Assembly (NCBI GenBank): GCA_026770025.1 | Contig: JAMXDE010000007.1 | Location: 2,604,001 to 2,668,000 of the forward strand | Origin: Craspedostauros australis | Lineage: Eukaryota > Bacillariophyta > Bacillariophyceae > Mastogloiales > Achnanthaceae | Direction: 5' to 3' | Length of the DNA: 64,000 nt | Translations under genes and position numbers: made by a program | Shown: positions 21,166 through 32,857 of the stretch, piece after piece | How the letters are laid out: each line of letters opens with the position of its first letter | Numbering within the stretch: the first letter of the stretch is position 1 | Notes under the pieces: model-generated | What the model saw: the letters and a program-made list of their open reading frames with translations, nothing else | The model's database searches: none | Told to the model about the DNA's origin: nothing

Positions 21166-22906
21166 ATGGTAAGTGGATGCAGTTGAAGCTGTAGTTGCTG
21201 TTGCTGCTGTGGTTGTCGATGGCATCATCGCCGTAGTCGTCGTCATCAGTATCGCGCTGTTGCAGGTATTGGTTTGGCACGACTTCGGGTGGCCGTCCTT
21301 TTCGTTCTTTTGCTCGTTCTTTTGCTTGTGCTTGTGCTTCTTCTCTGCTCATCATCATCATCATCATGCTGCTGCTTCTTCCACTGCTACTACTACTACT
21401 ACTACTACGACACCCATTCCTGCCGCGCTCCACCCAACCAACATGCTCGTGCATATACAATATGTACGATTACTCCAACCTGATGTGACATTCACGCCAA
21501 CCTAGGGTCAAGTCATATCTATGGGCCTCACTTACTGCTGCTTCACAGCAGCTGGGAGCCTGTGCCAGTCCTGCTTCGGCACAACAGCACCAGGCACAAC
21601 CGGACGCAAGCGATCCGTGCTGCTTCTCAGCGTGGCCATCATCCTGGCGCTCTGGTTCCAGTATCATGTGGGACCATCGATCGTGCGCCGCAGCGGCTGG
21701 GCCTGGAAGCTCTACTCGTTGATCCCAGGCACCGGCAAGATGGTGTACAGCGCGTGGTATGATCCCTGCGATCAGTACGATCCCGAGACGGAGATCAAGC
21801 TGATTGAGCAGTGCGCGGGAAATGCGGGTGTCTACCGTCCGATGTTCCTCTCCACGCTCTTCTTTTCGCTCTTCGCCATCGCCTCCGGGGTGGTGCCATC
21901 CCTCAACCGCGAGGCCTGGCCAGCGAAGTACTGCATCTTCTTCTTCTCCATGCTCGTCTGCATGTTCATCCCGTCCGATCCCCTGTTCTCCCAAATCTAC
22001 CTCTGGTTCGCCAGGTTTGGCGCGGCGGGTTTCGTGGTGCTGCAGCAGGTCATCCTGATCGACATCGCGTACAACTGGAACGACGATTGGGTGGAGCGCG
22101 CCAACGAGGCCGACCGCATCTCCTTCGGGGAGGGCAGCGGATGGTTGCAGGCCGTCATCGCGACCTGCGTCGCGTGCTATTCCGCCGCCATCATCATGAT
22201 CGGCTTCTTGTACAAGTGGTTCGACGATTGTCCCGAGAACACGTGGGTCATCACCCTCACCTTGCTCGGGATCATCGCCATGACAGCCCTCCAGCTGTCG
22301 GGGACGGAAGGCAGCCTCCTCACCAGCTCCGTCATCAGCCTGTACGCCACCTACCTGTGCTTCAGCATCGTCTCCAAGAACCCCAACGGGACCTGCAACC
22401 CGCGCCTCGGCCACAACGACGTCTGGGGCATCATCATCGGCCTGTTCCTCACGGTGCTCAGTTTGATCTGGACTGGATGGAGCTGGACGGCGGAAGAGCG
22501 TCTCAGCGTTGAGTCCGTCCAATCCGCCAAGGCCGTCGCACCCGGAACCATCGGAAATCAGACCGACGGCAACCTGAACCTCGACGTGCCCTTCATCGAT
22601 CCCGACGATCAGCCAACCACCGGTCTGGTGACGCAGACGAACGGCAGCGATGACATGTCCAACGGCATCGGCCCGCACATATGGAAGCTCAACGTCGTCA
22701 TGGCTTTGATCAGCTGCTACGTCGCCATGATCCTTACGGGTTGGGGCACGCTGGAGGGTGCGCTGGATGAGAACATGAACGCCGCCAATCCCACCGTCGG
22801 AAGAGTCAACATGGCCATCCTCGGCGTCTCGCAATGGTTGGCCATCGGTCTTTACACTTGGACGTTGGTCGCTCCCAGGCTCTTTCCCGATCGCGACTTT
22901 TCTTGA
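21166..22906 (+). CDS. SERINC/TMS1-family membrane protein, start codon in its own exon
   Basis: Model join(21166..21168,21506..22906), 467 residues. At 21166 ATG is followed directly by GTAAGT. The matching 3' site CCAACCTAG ends at 21505, so splicing yields MGQVISMGLTYCCFTAAGSL, very like the MGAVIS... start of yeast TMS1 and other SERINCs. Without splicing the frame would start at the internal ATG (21521). The protein has about ten hydrophobic segments, the Cys-rich N-terminus, the GVYRP-type motif before a membrane span, and the C-terminal block with LISCYVAMILTGWG. SERINCs are multipass proteins of the secretory/endosomal membranes linked to lipid handling; the exact activity is debated. 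The 337-bp intron contains CAT and TAC trinucleotide runs (21350-21415). The long minus-strand frame over the gene is a shadow. Confidence 0.92.
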
Positions 22907-23488
22907 ATTCACTTTTTCGCTCATTGGTGGAATGTCAGCGGAATAGCAATGGCATGGCGATTGAATGGAATAGAATGAGGATTGATCGATTCATCGATCT
23001 GCCTGTCTGTCCAGTCAACCAATCTCCGGCGCAAAGTACAAATAGCACACAATGTTACATAGCATCATGCAACGATACTATTGTATGTAGCACATTGCCT
23101 GTCACGATACGCTTGTCCTGATATCATGCGTATTATTATATGTAACGGAGTCGTCCCGACGATCATGTAAATGGGATGTGGCGCATGGTAGCATCGGGAG
23201 ATACGAAAACATGGCGAGGCGGTGGTCAGAGGAGTCGAATACGAGCGTACTTCCAAGATACGCAAGACTGTGTTTTCCCACGCAATTGATCTGTTCTGTT
23301 GACTCCATCAACCAATCCTGGAATGATTGCGTGCTTTCACATCTTCACAGTCCAAGGTCAACGATCTTCTGCAGCATATAATACATTAAACACGTACAAG
23401 CACTCGCATTGGGACTGTAGTCGCTGGATCAACTGCAACAGCAACCACTCTCACATGCTCACGCATAACACAGACGAGTGCATTCGCA
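22907..23488. other. Intergenic
   Basis: Between SERINC and the helicase, same orientation; 3' and 5' untranslated sequence expected. Nothing else recognised. Confidence 0.3.
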
Positions 23489-26400
23489 ATGGCCAAGAAG
23501 AAGAAGTCGAAGTCGAAGCGCAATGATGCCCGAGGGTATGGTCAGAGAGCCAAGCCTGCAGGACCACCTGCCACTGCGTCGTCGTCCGCTTCAAAGGCCG
23601 CCACGGCATCAAAGAAGAGCAACGGCATGGCCACGACCAACAAGAAGAACCCATCGTTTCGCAATGCCGCCATGCCGCCGATGGCATCCATCGACCTCAA
23701 GCGCAAGACGCACGACGAGATCGTGAAGCTGCTGGCCGCCTTGGACCGCAACGTGCCTGCTGCTGCTGCCATCATCAGCGCCGATCGCTTCGAATCCAAG
23801 CTGCAAAAGACCATGGTGCGCCTGCAGGAGGTGGGATTCCGGCAATCGCAGATCGAGGATGTGGCGGTCGCGTTGGGATACCGCATGGACATCGTGGCGG
23901 CCTTGGATTGGTTCTGTCTCCATTCGCCGACGCAGGATCTGCCGCCGATCCTGACGGAAGGTGGCGTGCGGCAGGGTTCCGCGCAAGAAGCGGGGTCGTC
24001 CAGCATCGATGTCGTCGTGCCCGTGTATGTGCCGGGCACCGATAATGATGATGATGATGGCAATGCAACACGGTCGTCCGAAGCAACGAAAGATCCCGTG
24101 CTGCAGCCCCACATGGTGTACAATTCCGAAAAGAAGAATCAGCGGCACCAGGATGAGTCCGGTTCTGGTCTCAATGAACCAACTCCATCTGGCACGGAAG
24201 AGACAGCTGCCGGCAGCCACAATGCCTCGAGCAAGGCATGGATCCTCGCGCAGTATGCGTACGTCGAGGATGATGACGAAGATGAGGAGCAGAAGGATGC
24301 CATGGATGGCGCAGATGCACAAGTAGATGTGGGCATGGAGAACAAGCAACCAGTACAAGATGCATCTCATGATACCAACGACTCTACGCAAGATGGTGAA
24401 ACTCCCCAGCAACAGCAGACACAAGAATCATCACCCCAAGATGCAACCGATGCCAAGCCGAGCGATGGCACAAGCAACGCCGTCGAGAATGGCAAGTCCA
24501 TCGAAGAGCAGCGGTTGGAACTCTTACAATCCCAGCTCCGCGAGGCTTCGGAGGATCTCAATAATGAAGCCAACGGCTACATGCGCAGCAAGCTGCAAAC
24601 GAAGCAATTGAAAATGAAGGTCAAGAAGTTGAACCAGCAGATATCGGGAATTGAACGCAAAGTCGCAAAGACGAAGGCGAGGCAGGCAGCGGCGAATGAT
24701 GCGACGGAAGGTGGTACAGATCAAGCCGATCCGCAAGATCAGAAAGCGACAACAGCAGGGCTATCAGACGGAGGTGATGCCAGTGGTAACAACGCTCACG
24801 ACGATGACGACGACGACGATGATGGCGGTGGCGGACTCTTTGGTATGTTCGAAGAAGCCGAAGCGGAGGCAGCGCCCACATCAGTTCAAGAAACTACGAC
24901 ATCGAACATTGATGCTGATGTGATGGTTGAGAATGGGCGATTTTCAAAAGTGACAGACTATTCGATACCCAAATCGTGGACGGGTACGACACCGCAAAAG
25001 ATCTTGGAGGAGTGGCTGCAAAAACGGAAGCTGCCGCGACCCAAGTTCCACAGGATTGCGCGTACCGAAGGGCAACGTCTCACTGTTCAAAAGAGCAAGC
25101 GCAAGACGGATACGCTGTCATTTCAAATGGATTCCTTTCATTTCTCCGGCGACGCCCGTGCCTTCCTTGCCACGGAGGCGTTGTATGCGCTGGATCCGGC
25201 GCTTCCACTCTACCGTGTGCTGCCGCCCGTGTTCCGGGACCTGTGGCTCTCATGGGTATCCAGCAAGCAAGAAGCGAAGGACGCCGAACAGAACGAGCGC
25301 AAAGAATCCGAGCAGTCCAAATTCGATAGCGTCCTTGCGCTGATTCGGCGCCACCACGGCGTGGCGGCGACAGTCAAAGGTCAGAAGCAGCAGCAGTCTT
25401 CCGCAGATTCTCCAATGCAAACGGAACGTGATGAAGAAAGGGGTAGCGCCGATAAAGACGACGCGAAACACAAAAACGCCGACAGCGATGATGACCTCGG
25501 CGATTGGGATGACGATGGGCATGTCGGAGATTATCACCGCAATAAACAAGCTGTTGGTGGCGAGTCCAAGGAGACCGATGAACGCCTGGAATGGGACACC
25601 GGTGGTTCGCCATCCAACGCGACGGCAACATCGCCCATCACGCCGCTTGGCAACAAATTGCGGCAGGCATTCGTTCAACGGCAATCGGCGAAGGCGTACA
25701 AGGAGATCAAGGCCGTGCGGGACGAGCTGCCAATGTTTGGCTATCGTGATGAAATACTTCGGGCAGTCAGAGCTAATCCGGTCACGATTCTGTGCGCGGA
25801 AACCGGAGCTGGAAAAACGACGCAATGTCCTCAGTTCATCTTGGAAGATACTCTGCTGCAAGGTCGTGGAGACAAGGTGAACATCATTTGCACCCAGCCT
25901 CGTCGCGTCGCTGCTCTCTCCGTCGCCGAACGTGTTGCCGTCGAGATGAATGACCGGCTCGGAAATTCGGTGGGATATCAGATCCGAATGGAGTCCAAAA
26001 AGAGCCAGAACACCAGGCTCCTGTTTTGCACCACCGGTGTGGTGCTGCGACGATTGCAAGATGATCAGTCCCTGAAGAGTGTGACGCATGTCATTGTTGA
26101 CGAAGTGCACGAAAGGCAGCAGCAAACTGACGTGCTCTTGATTGGATTGCGGCGGATGCTTCGGACGACACGCCCGGATCTGAAGGTCATCCTGATGTCC
26201 GCAACGCTCAACGCCGCGCTGTTTTCATCTTTTTTCAACAACGCGCCGTTGGTCAGCGTCCCTGGTCGCACATTTCCGGTTGCGAGCTACTACTTGGAGG
26301 ATCTCATGGAACAGACAGGTCACATGATCGACGAGGGTTCTCGATATGCTTTGCGTGGATTGCACGGCAAGGCGGAACAGGCGACTCTCCATGTCACCGT

Positions 26401-28478
26401 GCGTGGAGGGGAGAAAAGGAAGGAAGTTGTGGACATCGTATCGGACACACCGGAGGTGTCGGAAGACTATCCTGGCTACGCCATGTCCACAAGGCGATCG
26501 ATGGACCGCGTCGACGAAGAAATCATCAATTATGACCTCCTTGAGGATGTGCTGGAAGTGCTGCTGCTTCGATTGGATGACAACACCTTCCTGCTTCCTC
26601 CCGAAGGCGCGGACATATCAGTGGGATCCATTCTGGTATTCCTACCAGGCTTTGGTGAAATCCGGGCTCTTACGGATCGGTTACAAGGCAACCGCAAATT
26701 GGGAAACGCTGATCGATTTCAAATCATCCCACTCCATTCGACGTTGTCATCGGCGGATCAAAAGAGGGCATTCCAACGCAGCCGTCCTGGCCAACGCAAG
26801 GTCATTCTGGCCACAAATATTGCGGAGACAAGTGTCACGATTCCAGGTGAGCCGACAGAGAGCGAAGCTGGGGTTTGTGGTTTATCATGGCTGCTGTTGT
26901 AACCATGGCTGCTGTTGTAACTGTTGCTGCCACTGCTGTTGGTACTCGCCCATGCTTCAAACGAACGTACTCGTACAATTGAAAATCACTCACGTGTTCA
27001 TTCTTGTGTTCGTTCACCTCAATTTCCCCTCCTCCTCGCATCTTCCAATATCGCGTACGCGCCCTCCTTCAAACGCAGACGTCGTCTGTGTGATTGACGC
27101 AGGACGTGTCCGCGAAGTTCGTCAGAACAAACGCACCTCGACGTCAACCCTGGTCACGGATTGGTGCTCCAGGGCCAGTGCAAAGCAGAGAGCGGGACGC
27201 GCGGGTCGTGTCCAACCTGGACTATGTTTGAAGATGTATTCCTCACGGACTGCCAAGCATGTGATGAAGGCTGAGAGCGAACCAGAGCTGCGACGCGTGC
27301 CGCTGGAAGAGGTCTGTCTTTCCATTCTGGCGAGCAAGTTTGCCGCCAATTGTGTATCATTCCTGCAGCAGGCGCCGCAACCGCCCGAGGTGCAGTCAAT
27401 TCAGAAGGCACTCAACACCCTAATTGAAGTGGGAGCAGTCGTAGAGGACGAAGAATCGTCGAACCAGCGCCTCACGTTGCTTGGCGAACATCTGGCGAAG
27501 TTACCCGTGGATGCGAGGCTGGGGAAGATGCTGCTGTTCGGCTCCCTCTTCTACTGCCTCGATCCAATCCTCACCATCGCGGCGTCGCTGTCATCCAAGT
27601 CTCCGTTCACCACATTCATTGACGACGCCGATGTTGCCAAGATGAGACACAAGGCTATGCAGAGCCCGCATTCAGATTTCCTGACTCTGTGCAACGTGTA
27701 CGACGGCTTCCGCGATGCATGCAACGTATCGGAAAACGCAGGCCGGACATACTGTCGCAGCAACTACCTGAGCTACTCGGCGCTGCGCGAAATTCGCGAC
27801 TCTCGCAAGCAGTACCTCGATTTGCTGTGCACGAATGGCTTTGCGGATAGGCGCTTGTTCATGCCTGCCGATGAGGTGGGAGCCGGCGGTGCGAGCGGCA
27901 ACCGCGGACGGAGGCAGTTCGATGAGACGCAACTGTGCCAAAGTCGGTTCAATGCGTACGGGCACCAGCGCGAAGTCATCCACCTCGTCGTCGCGGCCGG
28001 CCTATTCCCCAACGTCGCGAGCTTGGTGAAGGCACCCGGGTCGGCCATGAAGGATTTCACGATGTGGCACAGACGCAACGAGCGGCTGTACTTCCATTCT
28101 TCTTCCGTCAACGGCAAGCTCCAAACCGCACGCGACCTTTGGGTGATCTTCCACGAGAAATTTGGCACCGCCAACCGCGTTTCCATCTCCACCACGTGCT
28201 TCATCCATCCGTTCTGTCTTATCTTATTCGGCAACCATGTGGCCATCGATCATTTGCATCGTAAAGTGGTGGTGGATGGTTGGATGGAGATCAAGATGGC
28301 GGCTCAGACGGGGGCATTGTTGCGCTCTCTACGTGATGAGATTGATGCCATCCTTCTGCAGGGAAGGATGGGAACAATGCAGAGGAGCGATCCAAAGCAC
28401 CGTGGCAAGTCTGAATCGGATGATCAGGTCGACAGGTTGGTGCGCGGCATCGTGCAAATCGTTTCCAGCAGCGACTAA
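23489..28478 (+). CDS. DExH-box RNA helicase, DHX29/DHX57 subfamily, two exons
   Basis: Model join(23489..26846,27079..28478), 1585 residues. The 232-bp intron (CCAG|GTGAGC ... AACGCAG) splits a glycine-or-aspartate codon so that TIP joins DVVCVIDAGRVREVR, as expected at motif V. Order: basic start, UBA-like helix bundle near 111-150 (VGFRQSQIEDVAVALGY...ALDWFCL), acidic low-complexity and coiled-coil linker, KILEEWLQKRKLPRPKF (dsRBD-like segment near 500), Walker A ETGAGKT near 771, DEVH at 871-874, SAT at 904-906, QRAGRAGR motif VI, winged-helix/ratchet region and a C-terminal OB fold (TCFIHPF..., then VVVDGWMEIK). DHX29 and DHX57 relatives act on structured mRNA or ribosomes; here that is inferred from domain order. 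The retained intron has a tandem repeat near 26885-26925. Confidence 0.92.
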
Positions 28479-28738
28479 GGAATATGACGCAAGCAGAGCA
28501 GTATTCGCACAGATAGAGAGTTTCTGGTGTGAATCAAGAGAGTTGACGTAACTATCGTGCTCACAGCAGTTTGGATACTATTTTTGCGGTATGATCTGTG
28601 CAAGTTGTATGGAATGGAATGGAATGTCTGGAATGGAGTGGAAGTTGTGAATATGCATAATGCCGTGTCACGCCACATCATCACGCTGATTGTCGCTTCC
28701 ATCCACTCTCCCTGCTTCGGAAATCAACCACAATCGCA

Positions 28739-29707
28739 TCACCCAAGCTTGCAGCCACTGCGACCCAGGTATTCCACGACATCCATGAGGTCCATGAGAA
28801 CCGGAGCTCCTCTTCGCTTCCACTCATCGGCAAGATCCTCCTCCCCGTACCGGTCCAGCAGCAGCGAGTGGATGCCCATGCTGCGCGCACCCTCAAAATC
28901 CTTGCGAAAATCGTTGCCAATGTGCAGCACCTCGGATGGAAGGCACGGTTCCGCACCCGCCGCAAACAACGACTCACCCTGCGACATGGCCGCGCGAAAG
29001 ATCTGCGGCGATGGCTTTTCGAAGCCGACGTCCTTGCTGAAGACCTGAAACTGCAGCTCGTCGTGCGTGAAGCCGAGCATGGGAAGGATGGAGTCGCCGT
29101 ACCGTTCATCGGCGTTGGACAGGACCCCGCACACGATACCGTTGCGCTGTGCCCAACGCAGGAAGGGCCGCGCGTCGTCGAAGGCGCTGTAGGCGGCGTT
29201 GGAACCGAAGGTGCTGTATATCCGCTGGAAGACCTGCACCTCCTGGATGGGCGTCATGCGGATGCCGCAGTACGTGAAGCTCTTGATGACGCATTCCTTC
29301 CACCACTCCTTGGCGGACAGAGTGGGGCCTCCGAAGCAGGGATAGAGGTTGGAGGTCTCGTTGTAGGCCCGTTTGAATGCGTCTTGGATCGTCTTCTCGT
29401 CGATGTCCACGTTGATGCCGCACTTGGAGGCAGCGCCGAGGTAATGCTTCTGCAGGCTGCCGCGGAACGACACGATGGTGCCCGTCACGTCCATGGTGAT
29501 GACTCGTATGCGCTTGGGCCGCACCTTGGTCCATCGCGCCATGCCAGCCGTGGATTGCTGCCACACGGGGCTGCGCTGCTGGCATCGCTGCGTGAAGAAC
29601 TGCGAATGCAGCGATCGTCTCGCATGGGATGCCTGCAGTCCCCTGCTCTTGCTGCCAACGCATGCATCCATCGCGGATCGCCGCAGCAGCGCGCGCAGAG
29701 ATGCCAT
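28739..29707 (-). CDS. HAD-superfamily hydrolase, HDHD3-like, with probable organelle presequence
   Basis: 322 residues from the ATG at 29707; the frame is open to 29824, but the first 39 extra codons look like leader sequence. Residues 1-40 (MASLRALLRRSAMDACVGSK and following Arg/Ser) are rich in Arg/Ser/Leu without acids, fitting a mitochondrial targeting peptide. HAD motifs: D73-V-T-G-T77 (motif I), VLSNAD (motif II), GFEKPSPQIF (motif III lysine) and HIGNDFRKDFEGA (motif IV). The second aspartate of the usual DxDx(T/V) is Thr75. Human HDHD3 likewise lacks it (DVKDT), so phosphatase activity is doubtful or altered. The cap-insert region (YPCFGGPTLSAKEWWKECV) matches the HDHD3/YfnB-type group. 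Substrate unknown. The 399-codon plus-strand frame over it is a shadow. Confidence 0.88.
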   Translation of the reverse strand: MASLRALLRRSAMDACVGSKSRGLQASHARRSLHSQFFTQRCQQRSPVWQQSTAGMARWTKVRPKRIRVITMDVTGTIVSFRGSLQKHYLGAASKCGINVDIDEKTIQDAFKRAYNETSNLYPCFGGPTLSAKEWWKECVIKSFTYCGIRMTPIQEVQVFQRIYSTFGSNAAYSAFDDARPFLRWAQRNGIVCGVLSNADERYGDSILPMLGFTHDELQFQVFSKDVGFEKPSPQIFRAAMSQGESLFAAGAEPCLPSEVLHIGNDFRKDFEGARSMGIHSLLLDRYGEEDLADEWKRRGAPVLMDLMDVVEYLGRSGCKLG

Positions 29708-30335
29708 CGTGGTGCGCTGTGCGAGTATGGTACCACTAACGCTGTTGTTGTTGTTGTTGATGATGTTTCTTGTGTCAGTCTGGACGGAAGATCCGAGAAG
29801 GGGATTGTGTTGGTTGTGCAACACGTCACCACCAGTTCCTGTTCCTGTGGATCTTGTGCGCCAACACGATGGGCGAACATGTGGGAGAGCGCATGTGTCA
29901 GCACCGCACTGATGAGAACCTCACCAACCCGAATCCCGAGTTTGCGTGTGGAGGCGTTGCTGTGTGTGGTCGAATTGTGTCATCGTATCTTTGGCTTTGG
30001 ATTCGGAGTCTTGGTTGAACAATTCAGTCACGTATTTCGATTCAATCACGAACCCTACTTCATCTAATCTAGACATGGTTGGCAATGCACGCAGCCATTT
30101 CTTGTGTGCGCGACACTTGGCATCGCCATCCATTTGATTCAACAGGTACTCATGATGAAGAACAGCAGGTGGTGTGAAAGGGTCAACTATTGCATATTCG
30201 TAGTTAGGAAGTATGTGTGGAGGACTGGTCGAGGCGGTGCTACGCTCGTCTATTCCATCTTGTTGCTGCTTCTCTTTCTGTCTTGTGGTTGGGTGCGTGT
30301 GCGTGTGTGATGCTCTGCTGGACGAGTACCGATGC
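29708..30335. other. Intergenic
   Basis: Upstream of the HAD gene (minus) and downstream of the secreted-protein gene copy 1 (minus). From 30235 on it belongs to the duplicated segment. Nothing else supported. Confidence 0.3.
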
Positions 30336-32195
30336 TCAGTTGAATGTGACCTTGCAGTCGCTCACGTTGGCCAGGCGAGGAGATCCACTGTTCTGCATCA
30401 TGAGACACCAAGCGTCCTCCAACATGGACAACACGTCATCATCCATCGGAGGTGGGCTCTTGTTCAGCAACTCAGACTCAGCCTTCTCGGCCTTCTTGTC
30501 GGTCTTCTTGTCAGTCTTCTTGTTGGTCTTCTTGCCGTCAGCCTGAGCGGAAGCATCCGCGCCAAGGTACCAATCATCGTCATCGTTGTAGGCGCTGAAG
30601 CAGTACTCGCACACATAGTCCATGGTGGCCGTGAGATAGAGCTCGCGACCGTATGGGAAAGAGAGAGAACCAGAGGCAGACGCTTTGGGAGCATCAGCAG
30701 TGAAGCCTGCGCCGTCATCACCATCTTCGACGGTCTCGGACTGGATGGAGACGCCATCAACGGCCATCTTGTCTCCCAAAGGCTTCACCTGGTTGTAGGC
30801 CGACACGAAGGTGGCCTGGATGACGCGGTTGTCTCTTGGAGTGAGGGTTCCCTCGATGTTGGAGATGGAGGAGGTGATGCTGGACTCGTACATCTTGCCG
30901 AAGGTCAGGTCTTCGAGGCTCATCTTCTTGTCAGCGTGCTTCTTGGTGGCATGCTTCTTGGTGGCGGTGAGCTTGTCAGCGATGGCGTGGAGGGTGTTGG
31001 TGTCGTCTTGGACGATGCGGAGGTTTGCGGCACTGGCCATGGTGACATGCTCAGCGGCGGCGAGGAGGGTGATGGTGGTGATGGCGGTGGAGAACTTCAT
31101 GGTTGATAGAGCGTTGATAGAGTGTTGGTTGATTGCGTTTCGTACTTGTGCAAGTTTGGTTTTATGAATGGATGAGCTGATGAATGTCGAAGTTGTTGAT
31201 CATGCACTTCGTTACTGCTTCTTGCTCATTGCTCGTTGCTATCATCGTTGCTTTCCTCGTTGGAACTGCTGCAGAGGAATGTGTTGCGAGAGTGCAGAGC
31301 GTTTCTGCGTGATTGCGGCTGATGATCAGGTAATTCTCGCGTGTTCATCGTTGTTTGACCTGCGAGCTACATACTGTGTTGTGATCCTGTGACATTGCAC
31401 TTCGATTGATGGCAAGGTAGTCTTGGTCTTGGTTTGATTTGGTTTGGTTTTGAGAAGGTGCTCAACGTCTGATCCACAAGTCACACATCCGGCAGCTGCC
31501 AATATTGGCGTCATCATCATCGTCGTCTTGGTCTTCTTCACCTTCACCTTCAATGCAAACGTGAATGTGATCGTGAATGATTGTTGGCTGCCTTGGTAGT
31601 CGTGTTGGATGTGGGTCGAGAATGGCACATTCCCATGCATCTGCGTGGCACCTTCTCACACATGCAAGACTTCGTTGAGCCAAAAAATCAACCAATCGAC
31701 CAATGAAACAACCAGCTCTTTCTGTTGGGTGTGTGTTGGGGTTTGAGAAGGTTGCATCTGATAGGCTGATGCAGTCGTCGCATCCTTGTTTCGGTACACA
31801 TCGGTGCGCTCTGGTGAAAGCAACAGATGCAACGGATGTCGCATCGGGTCTCGTCCATGTGCTTGTCTCGCATTCGCCTTCCATCCTTCTCAAAGCATCG
31901 TGCTTCTTATCGCTTATCCTCGTCGTAGTCGTGGTCCATCTCGTTCGTCTCGTGCTCTCGCCTTTTGCCTTCGGTGAAGATGAATCGATCAAATGCCAAC
32001 AAGAATGAACGAAGTACGAAGATGGCGTGGCGTTGCGGGATGGTTTGGTCAGGTCGGACGTTGATCCGATCTGATTTGATCTTCGTGTGGTTGGGAAGGT
32101 GTGTTGTGGTTGGTTGGAATGGTACCTTCTCAAAGCGCGCGCAACGCGTTCGCGTTCTCGTTCTGGTTGTTCGTGGTTCTCGTTCTTGCTGTTTG
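30235..32195. repeat. Segmental duplication, copy 1 (direct repeat with 42279-44233)
   Basis: About 1.96 kb that aligns in the same orientation with 42279-44233. Left boundary at CGGTGCTACGCTCG in both; right boundary near the CTCGTT...TTGCTG motif, after which the sequences differ. The coding part is almost identical (2 differences in 765 bases), while the 1 kb beyond it carries many substitutions and indels. Confidence 0.92.
30336..31100 (-). CDS. Secreted lysine-rich protein of unknown function, copy 1
   Basis: 254 residues. The N-terminus (MKFSTAITTITLLAAAEHVT) is a clear signal peptide, with cleavage likely after about residue 24 (MASA|ANL). A KKH repeat (ATKKHATKKHADKK) lies near 46-59. 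The middle is a Ser/Thr-rich ordered-looking domain with DYVCEYC (C164, C167). A second lysine repeat (KTNKKTDKKTDKKAEKAE) covers 191-208, and the C-terminus has C232 and C249, so two disulfides are possible. I do not recognise the family. Lysine-repeat secreted proteins in diatoms include silaffin-type wall proteins, but this one lacks their Ser-Lys motifs, so a wall role is only a guess. The second copy (42380-43144) differs by one residue, Ala134 to Val. The antisense plus-strand frame is a shadow. Confidence 0.85.
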   Translation of the reverse strand: MKFSTAITTITLLAAAEHVTMASAANLRIVQDDTNTLHAIADKLTATKKHATKKHADKKMSLEDLTFGKMYESSITSSISNIEGTLTPRDNRVIQATFVSAYNQVKPLGDKMAVDGVSIQSETVEDGDDGAGFTADAPKASASGSLSFPYGRELYLTATMDYVCEYCFSAYNDDDDWYLGADASAQADGKKTNKKTDKKTDKKAEKAESELLNKSPPPMDDDVLSMLEDAWCLMMQNSGSPRLANVSDCKVTFN

Positions 32196-32857
32196 CATGT
32201 TGAGCCTTTTCCAGTACCTTTTGTATTCCCACATCGCCGATCAGCGGTCTGACGTTCAGACGAAATGCTTGATTTCTTATCAAGTCTATCTATGGAAGGT
32301 AGAACACTCCGCCCTCCTTGCGTTCTGTTGTTACCTCGTTTTGGATTTGGAGAGTAAGATTGTTGTCTTCGCGTGACGTATTCATCTCGTGCCATAGATT
32401 CCATTCGCCTATCACCATGATTGGGACGAAAGCACAGAGAGCAGATTCCAGTGGTGGCACAACGTTGAAGTAGTCTGAGATTAGGATTCTGTAACTGTGG
32501 GTTGTATAACTCGTTTTATATATGTGTTTGCATTTGTTTTTGTATGGTATTCGACGTGGCTTCCTGCAAAGGTTGCGATTGTCGACATCGCATTGCATTT
32601 GAGCCTCTCGTCCAACTGTAACTCTCTGCAGAGGTGCTCCTGCGTCGCTTTTGGCACACCTGTTGTCGTGTACGCCCGCGTGATTTTTGCGGCACGAATT
32701 CTCATGCGAATTGGAGGAGCGATGAATGCAACATCATTGCGGGGAAGGTTATTCAACCGCTGCGTATGTGTATCGACCAAACTGATTCGATTGTAAAGAA
32801 TTCAGTTGCGTACCTCAGATACATTCTGTGTGTGTATGTGTCGATGTGCTCAGGTGT
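31101..32857. other. Upstream region of secreted-protein copy 1 and intergenic
   Basis: The first 100 bases upstream of the start are identical in both copies, so they probably hold the core promoter. The rest up to 32195 is the diverged half of the duplication. A 273-codon minus-strand frame (31462-32283) is not conserved as an open frame in the other copy, so it is unlikely to be coding. From 32196 to 32857 nothing was recognised. Confidence 0.4.

Noticed and set aside
21470-22924. 484-codon minus-strand frame over SERINC
   Set aside because: Antisense shadow of a well-conserved membrane protein in GC-rich codons; its translation has no domain.
28868-30067. 399-codon plus-strand frame over the HAD gene
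   Set aside because: Antisense to a gene with intact HAD motifs; composition typical of a shadow frame.
30213-31106. 297-codon plus-strand frame over secreted-protein copy 1 (and 42281-43150 over copy 2)
   Set aside because: Conserved only because the duplicated sense gene is nearly identical; Val/Gly-rich shadow.
31462-32283. 273-codon minus-strand frame
   Set aside because: The homologous part of the other duplicate does not keep it open, so it is not under coding constraint.
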